From NCBI GenBank assembly GCA_002163005.1, contig MAAF01000065.1:1-64000 (forward strand): a DNA stretch of 64,000 nucleotides. Reading direction: 5' to 3'. The notes beneath the pieces are model-generated. The model was not told the origin of the DNA, searched no databases, and worked only from the letters and a program-made list of their open reading frames with translations. This document shows, in pieces, positions 57,015 through 64,000 of the stretch (its first letter is position 1; every line of letters begins with the position of its first letter). The DNA comes from Colwellia psychrerythraea. Lineage in GTDB: Bacteria > Pseudomonadota > Gammaproteobacteria > Enterobacterales > Alteromonadaceae. The translations under genes were made by a program, and so were the position numbers.

Positions 57015-57245
57015 ATGAGATATGACAGAGAGTATTCAAGTATAAAAAGTGTTCGTCAAACATTATCTAAAGACGTAGCAAATAAAAAATTGACTGGTGT
57101 CTGTGCTGGCATTGCCAAACATTATGATTTCCCACGCTTAGCTGTTCGTATTGCCGCTATTGCTGCACTGATCATGTTACCTGTAGTCACGGGTGTTGCG
57201 TACGTCGTAGCAAGTATGTTGTTACCCAATAGTAAATACTACTAG
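57015..57245 (+). CDS. pspC: PspC domain membrane protein
   Basis: A 76-residue protein with the PspC domain: K-L-T-G-V-C-A-G-I-A-K-H-Y-D-F-P-R-L-A-V-R-I-style start and one strong membrane helix at the end. It is shorter than E. coli PspC (119 residues) because the cytoplasmic tail is missing. In the psp system it senses membrane stress and recruits PspA. It lies 92 bp after pspA. The next gene follows at 26 bp. Confidence 0.88.
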   Translation: MRYDREYSSIKSVRQTLSKDVANKKLTGVCAGIAKHYDFPRLAVRIAAIAALIMLPVVTGVAYVVASMLLPNSKYY

Positions 57246-57271
57246 TTTGTCATTCTATAAGTGAGAAAAGC

Positions 57272-57613
57272 ATGAGTTTTTTTAAATCCTTAATATTGGC
57301 AATTGTCGCGACCACTTTCTTAACCTATGTTTTTGGTGTTGGCATGCTAGAGTTAACGAACTTGCATGTGATGATGGACGGTGAAGTCGTTGAACCACTA
57401 AAAGCCATTGGCGTTTCAGCGTTAGTGGTTGTGGTATTAGTTGTGGCCGCACTAGGCATTGTATTGAGCGTTTTTGGTGGCATGATATTTATTGGCTTGG
57501 TTATCTTTGGAAGCATTGCCATGGTAACGGTTGGCATATTTTGGCCAATTCTATTAATGGCAGTAGTTATCTGGTTATTTAGTCGAAATAAACAACCAAG
57601 ACAATATGCATAA
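57272..57613 (+). CDS. Hypothetical three-helix membrane protein, last gene of the psp group
   Basis: 113 residues with three hydrophobic stretches (about 5-25, 48-70 and 75-100) and a short basic tail (S-R-N-K-Q-P-R). No known family is recognised. It takes the place of PspB/PspD-like small proteins in this operon. It is 26 bp after pspC in the same direction. Confidence 0.75.
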   Translation: MSFFKSLILAIVATTFLTYVFGVGMLELTNLHVMMDGEVVEPLKAIGVSALVVVVLVVAALGIVLSVFGGMIFIGLVIFGSIAMVTVGIFWPILLMAVVIWLFSRNKQPRQYA

Positions 57614-57630
57614 CCCTTTAATAAATATAT

Positions 57631-57706
57631 AACCACTGAGTGCAGCCAATAAAAGTCCTTTTCTATTCTCTGTGTAGCACGAAGTGCCTCGGTGAACTCG
57701 GTGGTT
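57631..57706. repeat. 76-bp inverted repeat after the psp operon
   Basis: AACCACTGAGT and ACTCGGTGGTT are 11-bp inverted arms with one mismatch. Inside is CTCTGTGTAGCACGAAGTGC, then CTCGGTGAACTCGGTGG. Repeats of the CTCTGTG...CTCGGTGG kind are widespread in bacteria. It lies between convergent genes. Confidence 0.6.
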
Positions 57707-57730
57707 AAATGGTTAATATAAGCTAGCTAT

Positions 57731-58468
57731 TTATTTAAAAAACTTAGCTAGAATATTTTTACATTCATCCGACTTTACTAAATGAGAAAATGCTTTGCTT
57801 TCGTCACTAATGGCCTGGCTTAATGCTAATTTGTTCGCTTGACGAATTAACCGTCGGCTAGTCATTACTGACTCAACAGGTAAATTGGCAATGGTTTGGG
57901 CAACATCGGACGTGAGTGCTAAGAGTTCATCAGGCTGACACGTTTGATTAGTAATGCCATAACTCAATGCTTGCTCTGCGTTAAACGTTTGACCAAGCAC
58001 CATTAGTTCAAAGGCTTTATTTGTGCCGACTTTTTGAGTTAACAACAAACTAGAGCCCGCTTCTGGACATAAGCCTAGTTGGGTAAAAGGCAGTTTAAAT
58101 TTACTATTATTAGCCGCAATAACCATATCACAATGCAATAATAAAGTGGTGCCAATACCCACTGCAACGCCAGCAACGCCAGCAACGAGAGGTTTAGTAA
58201 ATTCTGACAAGACTTTAACAAAGGCAAGGGCAGCTAATTCGTCATCAGCTGAACATTGAATAAAATCATGCAAGTCATTACCGGCACAAAAGCACTGTTC
58301 ATTTCCTTGAATGACCAAGCAATGAATACTTGATGTTTGCTCTGCATAAGCGAAATACTGACAGAGTTGTTTATACATATCGTTAGTTAATGCATTTTTT
58401 TTATCAATACGATTCAAGGTAATTGTAAAAACACCTTGTTTTTCTGTTGTTAAAATCAAATTATCCAT
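57731..58468 (-). CDS. Enoyl-CoA hydratase/isomerase family protein
   Basis: A 245-residue crotonase-fold enzyme. The oxyanion-hole segments are C-F-C-A-G-N-D-L-H and G-V-A-V-G-I-G-T-T-L-L, and the active-site loop is L-P-F-T-Q-L-G-L-C-P-E-A-G-S-S. The C-P-E-A form and the length fit the delta3-delta2 isomerase-like (PECI) group better than true hydratases. It is probably involved in fatty-acid or CoA-ester breakdown. The gene stands alone and is divergent from the copper chaperone gene. Confidence 0.87.
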   Translation of the reverse strand: MDNLILTTEKQGVFTITLNRIDKKNALTNDMYKQLCQYFAYAEQTSSIHCLVIQGNEQCFCAGNDLHDFIQCSADDELAALAFVKVLSEFTKPLVAGVAGVAVGIGTTLLLHCDMVIAANNSKFKLPFTQLGLCPEAGSSLLLTQKVGTNKAFELMVLGQTFNAEQALSYGITNQTCQPDELLALTSDVAQTIANLPVESVMTSRRLIRQANKLALSQAISDESKAFSHLVKSDECKNILAKFFK

Positions 58469-58549
58469 TTGCCACCAGCTTAGTTACATAGGTATACCAA
58501 TACGGTATAGTCAAACTTTAATATTTGTTAGCAGGGATGTATAGTTACA

Positions 58550-59032
58550 ATGAGAAATATTCACTATAGAAAGTTCTGTATCTTTTTCACTTTATTGCTT
58601 GCAATGATAAATACTGCCTACGCGACGAGTGTAATTACTATTACCGATGGATATATTAAAGAAAGTATACCTGGCACTGACATTACCGCCGCTTATATGG
58701 CTATAAGTAATACTGGTGATAAAGCAATAACTTTACAAAAGGTCAGCAGCACAATATCAGATCGTATTGAAATTCATGAACACAGCATGGCTAATGGCAT
58801 GATGCGTATGCGTGAAGTGGGTGAAGTCACCATCAAGGCTGACAGTAAAGTTGTTCTTCAACCATCAGGATTACACCTTATGATTTTTTCATTAAAACAT
58901 CCCATTAAAGAAAACAGTGTTATTCCATTAACATTAAAGTTCTCAAATAAAACAACCCTTAATATTCAATTACCTGTTTATCGATATAATATACCCGAGC
59001 CGCTTCAAGATGTTATTTCAGAGCCAAACTAG
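58550..59032 (+). CDS. PCu(A)C periplasmic copper chaperone
   Basis: 160 residues with a signal peptide (about 1-26). The copper motif H-x10-M-x21-H-x-M is met by His76, Met87, His109 and Met111. It delivers Cu(I) in the periplasm, typically to cytochrome oxidase CuA. With NosZ in the same window, a wider copper role is possible but unproven. The last 13 or so codons lie inside the left terminal repeat of the 58990-59254 element, so the natural C-terminus was probably replaced. Confidence 0.88.
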   Translation: MRNIHYRKFCIFFTLLLAMINTAYATSVITITDGYIKESIPGTDITAAYMAISNTGDKAITLQKVSSTISDRIEIHEHSMANGMMRMREVGEVTIKADSKVVLQPSGLHLMIFSLKHPIKENSVIPLTLKFSNKTTLNIQLPVYRYNIPEPLQDVISEPN

Positions 59033-59254
59033 GACATCAGATCAAGGCGCGATACGAAGATTATGGTTATCCCTTATCAAGTATTGCAACGCAGGACTGA
59101 TTTTCTAGTTTGGCTCCCACAGGGCTAGCCGATAAATGGCCATCTCCTGCGTTATTGATTTTGACAATAGAATAACTATCCTCTTTAATCAATGCCTTGT
59201 AGCTGACCATTTCTCTACTTGCTGAAACCAACATCTTGTAGTGGAACGGGTATA
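58990..59254. mobile_element. 265-bp palindromic element of family B, overlapping a gene end
   Basis: The left end TATACCCGAGCCGCTTCAAG (followed by ATGTT and TTTCAG) and the right end (complement of TATACCCGTTCCACTACAAG, then ATGTT, TTTCAG) agree closely. The centre has the GCGATAC/GTATTGC stem around ATTATGGTTATCCCTTATC at 59060-59078, flanked by AAGGC and AACGCAG like the others. No transposase is seen. The left end forms the C-terminal codons of the copper chaperone. Confidence 0.75.
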
Positions 59255-59291
59255 AAAGTACAATACCAAAAACCTCATCCTTGGAGTGGAT

Positions 59292-60287
59292 ATGAAAACA
59301 ATGTTTTCTACAAAATCAATTGTCTGGGCCTTTACTGGCGTATTTTTTCTTCTATATGGCATTGGTGTTTATTGGAGCACTGCTCCTATGTCCATCAATA
59401 TTCACGCTGAAGTAACACAAGCAGCTAAAGCTGAAAATGTTGCCCCTGTTGTTGGCTATACCACCACCACTGCTTTGATAAAAGTTAGTGAAACACTTTT
59501 ACATAAACCTGGTGGTTATTTATCAAATGACATTATGCCTCCTTCACTCTTTTTAGATAATATGCCTGCTTGGGAGTTCGGTGTATTAGAGATGGTCCGT
59601 GATATGGCTTTAGTGATGCGTAAAGATTTGAGCCGTTCGCAATCACAATCGCAAGTTAATAAACACTTACAAGAAGCGCAACCACGCTTTAATATCGACA
59701 GTAAAAGTTGGGCTATGCCCAGTGCTGAGTCTGAATATGGTGAAGCTATTAAGCAACTTTATGCCTACCGTAGTGCATTAGTTAGTACTAATAGCAATAC
59801 TAAGGCTCAATTTTATGCCCGTGCCGATAACCTACGTGCCTATATTGAAGAAGTACAAAAGCGTTTAGGTAGCTATTCTCACCGCTTAAGCTTGAGTGTC
59901 GGTCGTGAGCAAGTAAATACAGACCTAGCAGGTGATAAGCTTGCAGAACAATCAAGTCAAGGTGTTTCTCACTTACAACTGCAAACAAGTTGGTGGCAAA
60001 TAGATGATGTATTCTATGAAGCCAGAGGTGCAACTTGGGCCTTACTGCAATTACTTAGAGCCATTGAGATAGATTTTAATAGCGTGTTAGAAAACAAAAA
60101 TGCCAAAATTAGCTTACAGCAAATTATTCGCGAGCTAGAGGCAAGCCAAGAATCAGTATGGAGCCCAATGATTTTAAACGGTAGTGGCTTTGGTCTTGTT
60201 GCCAATCACTCATTGGTAATGGCTAACTATATTTCTCGCGCAAATGCAGCATTAATCGATTTAAATGAACTTTTAACCAAAGGATAA
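59292..60287 (+). CDS. DUF2333 family inner-membrane protein
   Basis: 331 residues from ATG 59292 with GGAG upstream; a GTG two codons earlier overlaps that site. There is one N-terminal membrane helix (about 10-32), then a periplasmic, mostly helical domain with the DUF2333 sequence L-S-N-D-I-M-P-P-S-L-F-L-D-N-M-P and later W-W-Q-I-D-D-V-F-Y-E-A-R-G. The function is unknown. The next gene starts 4 bp after its stop, so they form a pair. Confidence 0.88.
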   Translation: MKTMFSTKSIVWAFTGVFFLLYGIGVYWSTAPMSINIHAEVTQAAKAENVAPVVGYTTTTALIKVSETLLHKPGGYLSNDIMPPSLFLDNMPAWEFGVLEMVRDMALVMRKDLSRSQSQSQVNKHLQEAQPRFNIDSKSWAMPSAESEYGEAIKQLYAYRSALVSTNSNTKAQFYARADNLRAYIEEVQKRLGSYSHRLSLSVGREQVNTDLAGDKLAEQSSQGVSHLQLQTSWWQIDDVFYEARGATWALLQLLRAIEIDFNSVLENKNAKISLQQIIRELEASQESVWSPMILNGSGFGLVANHSLVMANYISRANAALIDLNELLTKG

Positions 60288-60291
60288 TGAC

Positions 60292-61098
60292 ATGAAAAAG
60301 ACTTTACTCGCTGGCAGCTTAGCAGCACTAATGTGCGGCACTGCCCAAGCAGATACGCTATTAGGTTTATATATCGGCGGCCAAATCTGGTCTAACGAAG
60401 CCAGTGGTAGCTTTGGTGAAGGAGCTGATAATCAGTCAGTTTTTGAATTTGATGATGAAAACCAAGGCAGTTTCTATGTTGCTTTTGAGCACCCTATTCC
60501 ATTAATTCCAAATATTAAAATAGCATCAACAGCTCTTGATACGGTTGGCGGTACTAAAATAGCAAGCAGCTTTAAGTTTGATGGCGTTACTTATGATGCT
60601 AACTCAACATTAGATACTACGTTAGATGCCAGCTTCGTTGATTACACCCTTTATTATGAAGTATTTGATAACGATTTATTAACCTTCGATTTTGGTTTAA
60701 CCGCACGTGATTTAGACGCAAGTATTAATGTTATAGAGCCGGTTACCCAATTGCAAAGTGATTTAGACGCAAGTATTAATGTTATAGAGCCGGTTACCCA
60801 ATTGCAAAGTGATTTAGATGTGTCTGGTATTATTCCAATGCTTTATGTTTCAACTATTATCGGCCTGCCTTTTACCGGTTTAAACATTTTCGCCGATGCT
60901 AACTTTATGAGCTATGACGACCAAACTGTTTATGATGCCCAAATTGGCGTGAGCTATGCACTTTTAGATAACCTTGCGGTCGATTTTGACGTAACTTTAG
61001 GCTACCGCACCGTTAAATTGGAAATAAATGACATAGATGACTTCTACAGTGATTTAACCTATGACGGTTTCTTTGCAGGTGCTGTTGTTCATTTTTAG
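60292..61098 (+). CDS. TIGR04219 family outer-membrane beta-barrel protein with an internal duplication
   Basis: 268 residues. It has a signal peptide (MKKTLLAGSLAALMCGTAQA). The beta-barrel begins L-G-L-Y-I-G-G-Q-I-W and ends with a C-terminal aromatic residue in A-G-A-V-V-H-F. It matches the TIGR04219 outer-membrane proteins of Alteromonadales and Vibrio. The segment D-L-D-A-S-I-N-V-I-E-P-V-T-Q-L-Q-S is present twice in a row (51 bp exact), in a loop region. It lies 4 bp after the DUF2333 gene. The function is unknown. Confidence 0.88.
   Translation: MKKTLLAGSLAALMCGTAQADTLLGLYIGGQIWSNEASGSFGEGADNQSVFEFDDENQGSFYVAFEHPIPLIPNIKIASTALDTVGGTKIASSFKFDGVTYDANSTLDTTLDASFVDYTLYYEVFDNDLLTFDFGLTARDLDASINVIEPVTQLQSDLDASINVIEPVTQLQSDLDVSGIIPMLYVSTIIGLPFTGLNIFADANFMSYDDQTVYDAQIGVSYALLDNLAVDFDVTLGYRTVKLEINDIDDFYSDLTYDGFFAGAVVHF
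60709..60810 (+). repeat. Exact 51-bp tandem duplication inside the barrel gene
   Basis: The unit at 60709-60759 is repeated without any difference at 60760-60810 and keeps the frame, adding 17 residues. The following bases start a third unit (GATTTAGA) and then diverge. Confidence 0.95.
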
Positions 61099-61140
61099 AA
61101 CCTAGCCATATAAGCAAGTGAAATAAACAAGCAAAAAATA

Positions 61141-61173
61141 AAAGCCGTAGATATTTTAAATATCAACGGCTTT
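61141..61173. terminator. Bidirectional terminator
   Basis: AAAGCCGT and GATATTT pair with AAATATC and ACGGCTTT. T tracts lie on both sides (TTTTTTATAT on plus; TTTTATTTTTT on minus). It is placed between the convergent barrel and lytic transglycosylase genes. Confidence 0.88.
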
Positions 61174-61212
61174 TTTATATCCAAATTTTTTATACCCAAA
61201 TAAATCTAGCAA

Positions 61213-61866
61213 CTATTTATTAAGATGTGAAAAGCGCCCATAACGCTGGTGTAAAATACCGACCCGTTCTACATACACTTGGGTTTCTTTATAGGGTGGA
61301 ATACCTCCGTGACGCTTAACTGCGCCTTCACCTGCATTATAAGCTGCTGAAGCTAAATTATTGTCACCTTTATATTTTCTGAGTAAGCGTGCTAAATGCT
61401 TAACGCCACCCTTAATATTCTGCTGAGCACTTAATGAGTTCTTCACGCCTAATTCTCTGGCGGTAGCTGGCATTAATTGCATTAGCCCCTGAGCACCCTG
61501 CTTAGACACTGCTTTGGCATTGAAATGAGATTCCGCGTGAATAACGGCTCGCACAAAAGCAGGATCAATATCATATTTCAATGCAGCTTTATTTATATCA
61601 TGCTTATAAGGCTGTAAATAAAGTGTTGCTTTACGCCAGTCAATTAATGAGTCAACTGCGCAGGCATAACAATCGAACCGATAACGACTAAAATCAACAT
61701 CAAGTGGTTCAATATCAGAGAAAGACATTACCCCTGAGGATGATTTATAGGTGTAAATATTTGCTGATTTTTTTTCAAAAGCGTAACTGAAGCTTGTAGA
61801 CGTAGCTAAAATTAAGAGCAAACTTAAGTGGTAACATTGAAATTGTTCCTTTGAAAATCTTCTCAT
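61213..61866 (-). CDS. Lytic transglycosylase (SLT domain)
   Basis: 217 residues with a signal peptide (about 1-29). The SLT fold has the catalytic Glu112 in V-I-H-A-E-S-H-F-N, then Q-G-L-M-Q-L-M-P-A-T-A and A-A-Y-N-A-G-E-G-A-V. It cuts the MurNAc-GlcNAc bond with formation of 1,6-anhydro-MurNAc, the sugar that AnmK (25230-26441) recycles. It probably acts in the periplasm; no lipobox is seen. It is divergent from cysJ. Confidence 0.92.
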   Translation of the reverse strand: MRRFSKEQFQCYHLSLLLILATSTSFSYAFEKKSANIYTYKSSSGVMSFSDIEPLDVDFSRYRFDCYACAVDSLIDWRKATLYLQPYKHDINKAALKYDIDPAFVRAVIHAESHFNAKAVSKQGAQGLMQLMPATARELGVKNSLSAQQNIKGGVKHLARLLRKYKGDNNLASAAYNAGEGAVKRHGGIPPYKETQVYVERVGILHQRYGRFSHLNK

Positions 61867-62017
61867 CCAGCTTCCTTATTCAATACACTTAACATAGACT
61901 AAAATCCTTTCATAATTCTATATTCCATTTTGGAATAAAAAATCGCTATCTATTCCTTTTGATCTGAATGAAATTTGTCTATTCTTCATCCATCAATTGT
62001 CATGGGTGAAAATAGTT

Positions 62018-63856
62018 ATGTTGCCAGAGCAGCGCTTATTAAATCAAAATACATCAAATTCAGCAAACAATAGTAGTGCCTTAGATGCAAATCAATTAGC
62101 TTCACTACAACAAACCGTTGCTGATTATTCATCACTACAACTTGCATGGGCAAGTGGTTATTTAGCGGCGAAAAGCGAACCAGGCCATAATGCCCAAATA
62201 GCACCAGCTGCGGCAGTCGTTGCTGCCAAGACCTTAACTATTTTATATGCCTCACAAACAGGTAATGCTAAAGGTGTTGCTAGCAAACTTGAGCAAAGCG
62301 CAAAAGCAGCAGGTATTAATGTTGTACTTAAAAATATTGCTGACTATAAAGCCAAAGGCTTAAAAAATGAAAGTCACCTGTTAATAGTAGCCAGTACTAA
62401 TGGTGAAGGCGAAGCACCAGATGACGCCATTGAATTTCATGAATATTTATTAGGTAAAAAAGCACCTAAATTACCTAACCTTAACTATAGCGTTTTAGCA
62501 TTAGGTGACAGTAGTTATGAGTTCTTCTGTCAAACAGGTAAAGATTTTGACGAACGTTTACAAGCGTTAGGCGCTAAACAAGTTACCCCTCGTGTTGACT
62601 GTGATGTTGATTATGACAGCGAATGCGAAAGCTGGACCTTAAGTATTGTTGAATCCTTAAAAGATGAGCTTACCCAAGTTTCTGCAGGTTTAGCCAATGT
62701 TGTTGACTTACCAACAGCAGGCGCTGCTAGTCAATATTCAAAACAAAATCCGTTCGCGGCAGAGTTTTCATTAAGCCAAAAGATCACTGGCCGAGATTCA
62801 GCCAAAGACGTACGCCATATTGAAATTGATTTAGGCGAGTCAGGCTTAACTTATCAAGTAGGTGATGCATTAGGTGTTTGGTTTGAAAATGACGAAGCAT
62901 TAGTATCAAAATTACTGAATGAACTTAGCTTTTCTGGCGATGAAAAAATTAGCTTAAAAGTATCTGGTAACGAACAAGAGTTTACCTTAAAAGATGCATT
63001 AATTAGCCAGTTAGAAATTACTCAAACAGCACCATCATTTATCGAATTTTGGGCTGAGCTTTCAAAAGATAGCAAATTAGTGACTGTTGCGAGTGATAAA
63101 AATTCAGCACGTGAATTTGCCGGTGAGCATCAAATAATTGATGTCGTTAGCTTGGCAAAAGCAGATATTGAACCACAAACTTTTGTTGATGCTTTACGTA
63201 AGATAACACCACGTTTGTATTCAATCGCTTCAGCACAAGCTGAAGTTGAAGAAGAAGTTCACTTAACTGTTGGTTTAGTAAGTTTTGATGCAAATGGCGA
63301 ACCACGCACTGGTGGCGCTTCAAGCTTCCTAGCAAATCGCTTAGAAGAAGGTCAAAAAGTACGTGTTTTTGTTGAACACAATGACAATTTCCGTCTACCT
63401 CAATCGGATGATACTCCTGTCATTATGATTGGACCAGGTACCGGTGTAGCGCCATTTAGAGCCTTTATGCAAGAACGTGAAGCGCGTGATGCCAGCGGTG
63501 ATAACTGGATGTTTTTTGGTGATCAAACCTTTACCCAAGACTTCTTATATCAAGTTGAGTGGCAAAATTATTTGAAATCAGGTTTGTTAACACGTATGGA
63601 CGTAGCCTTTTCTCGCGACCAAGCTGAAAAAGTTTACGTACAAGACCGATTAAAAGAACAAGCAAGTGAAGTATTTGCATGGTTAGAGCGTGGCGCTCAC
63701 CTATATATTTGTGGTGACGCAAACCGCATGGCTAAAGATGTGCACCAAACACTGAATGAAATCATTCAAGAACACGGCAAATTAAGCGCAGAACAAGCAG
63801 AAGACTATTTAAAATCACTTAGATCTAACAAGCGTTACCAGAAGGATGTTTACTAA
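62018..63856 (+). CDS. cysJ: Sulfite reductase flavoprotein alpha subunit
   Basis: 612 residues from ATG 62018 (GGTGAA upstream); a TTG seven codons earlier is also open. The flavodoxin-like FMN domain is at about 75-215 ([21 protein letters not shown]). The FAD domain has R-L-Y-S-I-A-S and G-G-A-S-S-F-L-A, and the NADPH domain has [12 protein letters not shown]. It passes NADPH electrons to CysI for six-electron reduction of sulfite to sulfide. It overlaps cysI by one base (TAATG). Confidence 0.96.
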   Translation: MLPEQRLLNQNTSNSANNSSALDANQLASLQQTVADYSSLQLAWASGYLAAKSEPGHNAQIAPAAAVVAAKTLTILYASQTGNAKGVASKLEQSAKAAGINVVLKNIADYKAKGLKNESHLLIVASTNGEGEAPDDAIEFHEYLLGKKAPKLPNLNYSVLALGDSSYEFFCQTGKDFDERLQALGAKQVTPRVDCDVDYDSECESWTLSIVESLKDELTQVSAGLANVVDLPTAGAASQYSKQNPFAAEFSLSQKITGRDSAKDVRHIEIDLGESGLTYQVGDALGVWFENDEALVSKLLNELSFSGDEKISLKVSGNEQEFTLKDALISQLEITQTAPSFIEFWAELSKDSKLVTVASDKNSAREFAGEHQIIDVVSLAKADIEPQTFVDALRKITPRLYSIASAQAEVEEEVHLTVGLVSFDANGEPRTGGASSFLANRLEEGQKVRVFVEHNDNFRLPQSDDTPVIMIGPGTGVAPFRAFMQEREARDASGDNWMFFGDQTFTQDFLYQVEWQNYLKSGLLTRMDVAFSRDQAEKVYVQDRLKEQASEVFAWLERGAHLYICGDANRMAKDVHQTLNEIIQEHGKLSAEQAEDYLKSLRSNKRYQKDVY

Positions 63857-64000
63857 TGAGCAACGATTTCACAAAAGTTGAGAACCCGGTATTAATTGTT
63901 GAAGGTAAACAGGCCGACAATGAACGCTTAAAAGCTGAAAGCGATTACCTTCGCGGTACGATTAAAGAAGATTTGCAAGACAGAATGACGGGTGGCTTCA
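63856..64000 (+). CDS. cysI: Sulfite reductase hemoprotein beta subunit, N-terminal part (3' end outside window)
   Basis: The frame starts with ATG at 63856, overlapping the cysJ stop, and is open to the window end. The 48 visible residues match the CysI start: [20 protein letters not shown] and [14 protein letters not shown]. CysI carries the siroheme and the 4Fe-4S cluster and reduces sulfite with electrons from CysJ. Confidence 0.95.
   Translation, partial: MSNDFTKVENPVLIVEGKQADNERLKAESDYLRGTIKEDLQDRMTGGF

Overview
The window looks like chromosomal DNA of a cold- or marine-type gammaproteobacterium of the Alteromonadales, most likely a Colwellia or Thalassotalea relative. This is inferred from the AT-rich base composition, the protein styles (large TonB receptors, TIGR04219 barrel, DUF2333), the gene neighbourhoods, and many palindromic intergenic repeats. 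Almost everything is ordinary chromosome. I see no prophage, integrase, transposase gene, CRISPR array, tRNA or rRNA.

Layout. 1-4.2 kb: an AraC-family regulator tail, a GNAT acetyltransferase, a DUF4097 protein with TSGG repeats, the divergent yeiH/yeiE pair, and the stub of a lost sensor histidine kinase. 4.4-8.8 kb: a coiled-coil hypothetical, a secreted phospholipase-A2-like protein, a TIGR01777 epimerase and a chemoreceptor. 9.2-12.4 kb: the ydbH-ynbE-ydbL envelope lipid-transport operon. 12.5-16.5 kb: a hypothetical protein and a MASE1-CHASE hybrid kinase. 16.6-20.1 kb: the peroxide module ahpF, ahpC and oxyR, with a good OxyR site before ahpC. 20.3-25 kb: LysE exporter, an FNR-box-linked 41-residue membrane protein, secreted isoaspartyl peptidase, NhaC antiporter and a 63-residue protein. 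25.2-32.4 kb: anmK and an M23 peptidase, a Fur-box TonB receptor, and tyrS. 32.9-41.5 kb: the nitrous oxide reduction cluster nosR-nosZ-nosDFYL behind an FNR-type box, with the 3' end of nosZ and its terminator present three times. 41.6-47.4 kb: TraB/GumN, DUF4136 lipoprotein, RraB-like, PlsC and a large TonB receptor. 47.5-52.9 kb: TRIC channel, CobD-like and mtnN, then coaX, birA and murB. 53-55.6 kb: nfsB and the acuI-acuR pair with two matching operators. 55.8-57.6 kb: a psp operon behind a sigma-54-like promoter. 57.7-64 kb: crotonase, PCu(A)C copper chaperone, DUF2333, TIGR04219 barrel, lytic transglycosylase, cysJ and the start of cysI.

How the parts work together. The nos cluster plus FNR-type sites indicates a facultative anaerobe that can respire N2O. 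ApbE/NosX, needed to flavinylate NosR, is not in the window. AhpC/AhpF/OxyR form a peroxide defence unit. AcuI/AcuR suggests handling of acrylyl-CoA, as in DMSP users.

The most unusual signal is a set of palindromic elements. Three are about 265 bp long, with different terminal inverted repeats but a shared internal hairpin; two carry an identical 19-mer with a GGTTATTCCC loop. A 267-bp element belongs to the same set, and a 185-bp element and several 46-71 bp deletion forms are also present. They sit directly at gene 3' ends, and in at least two cases they supply the last codons of the neighbouring gene.
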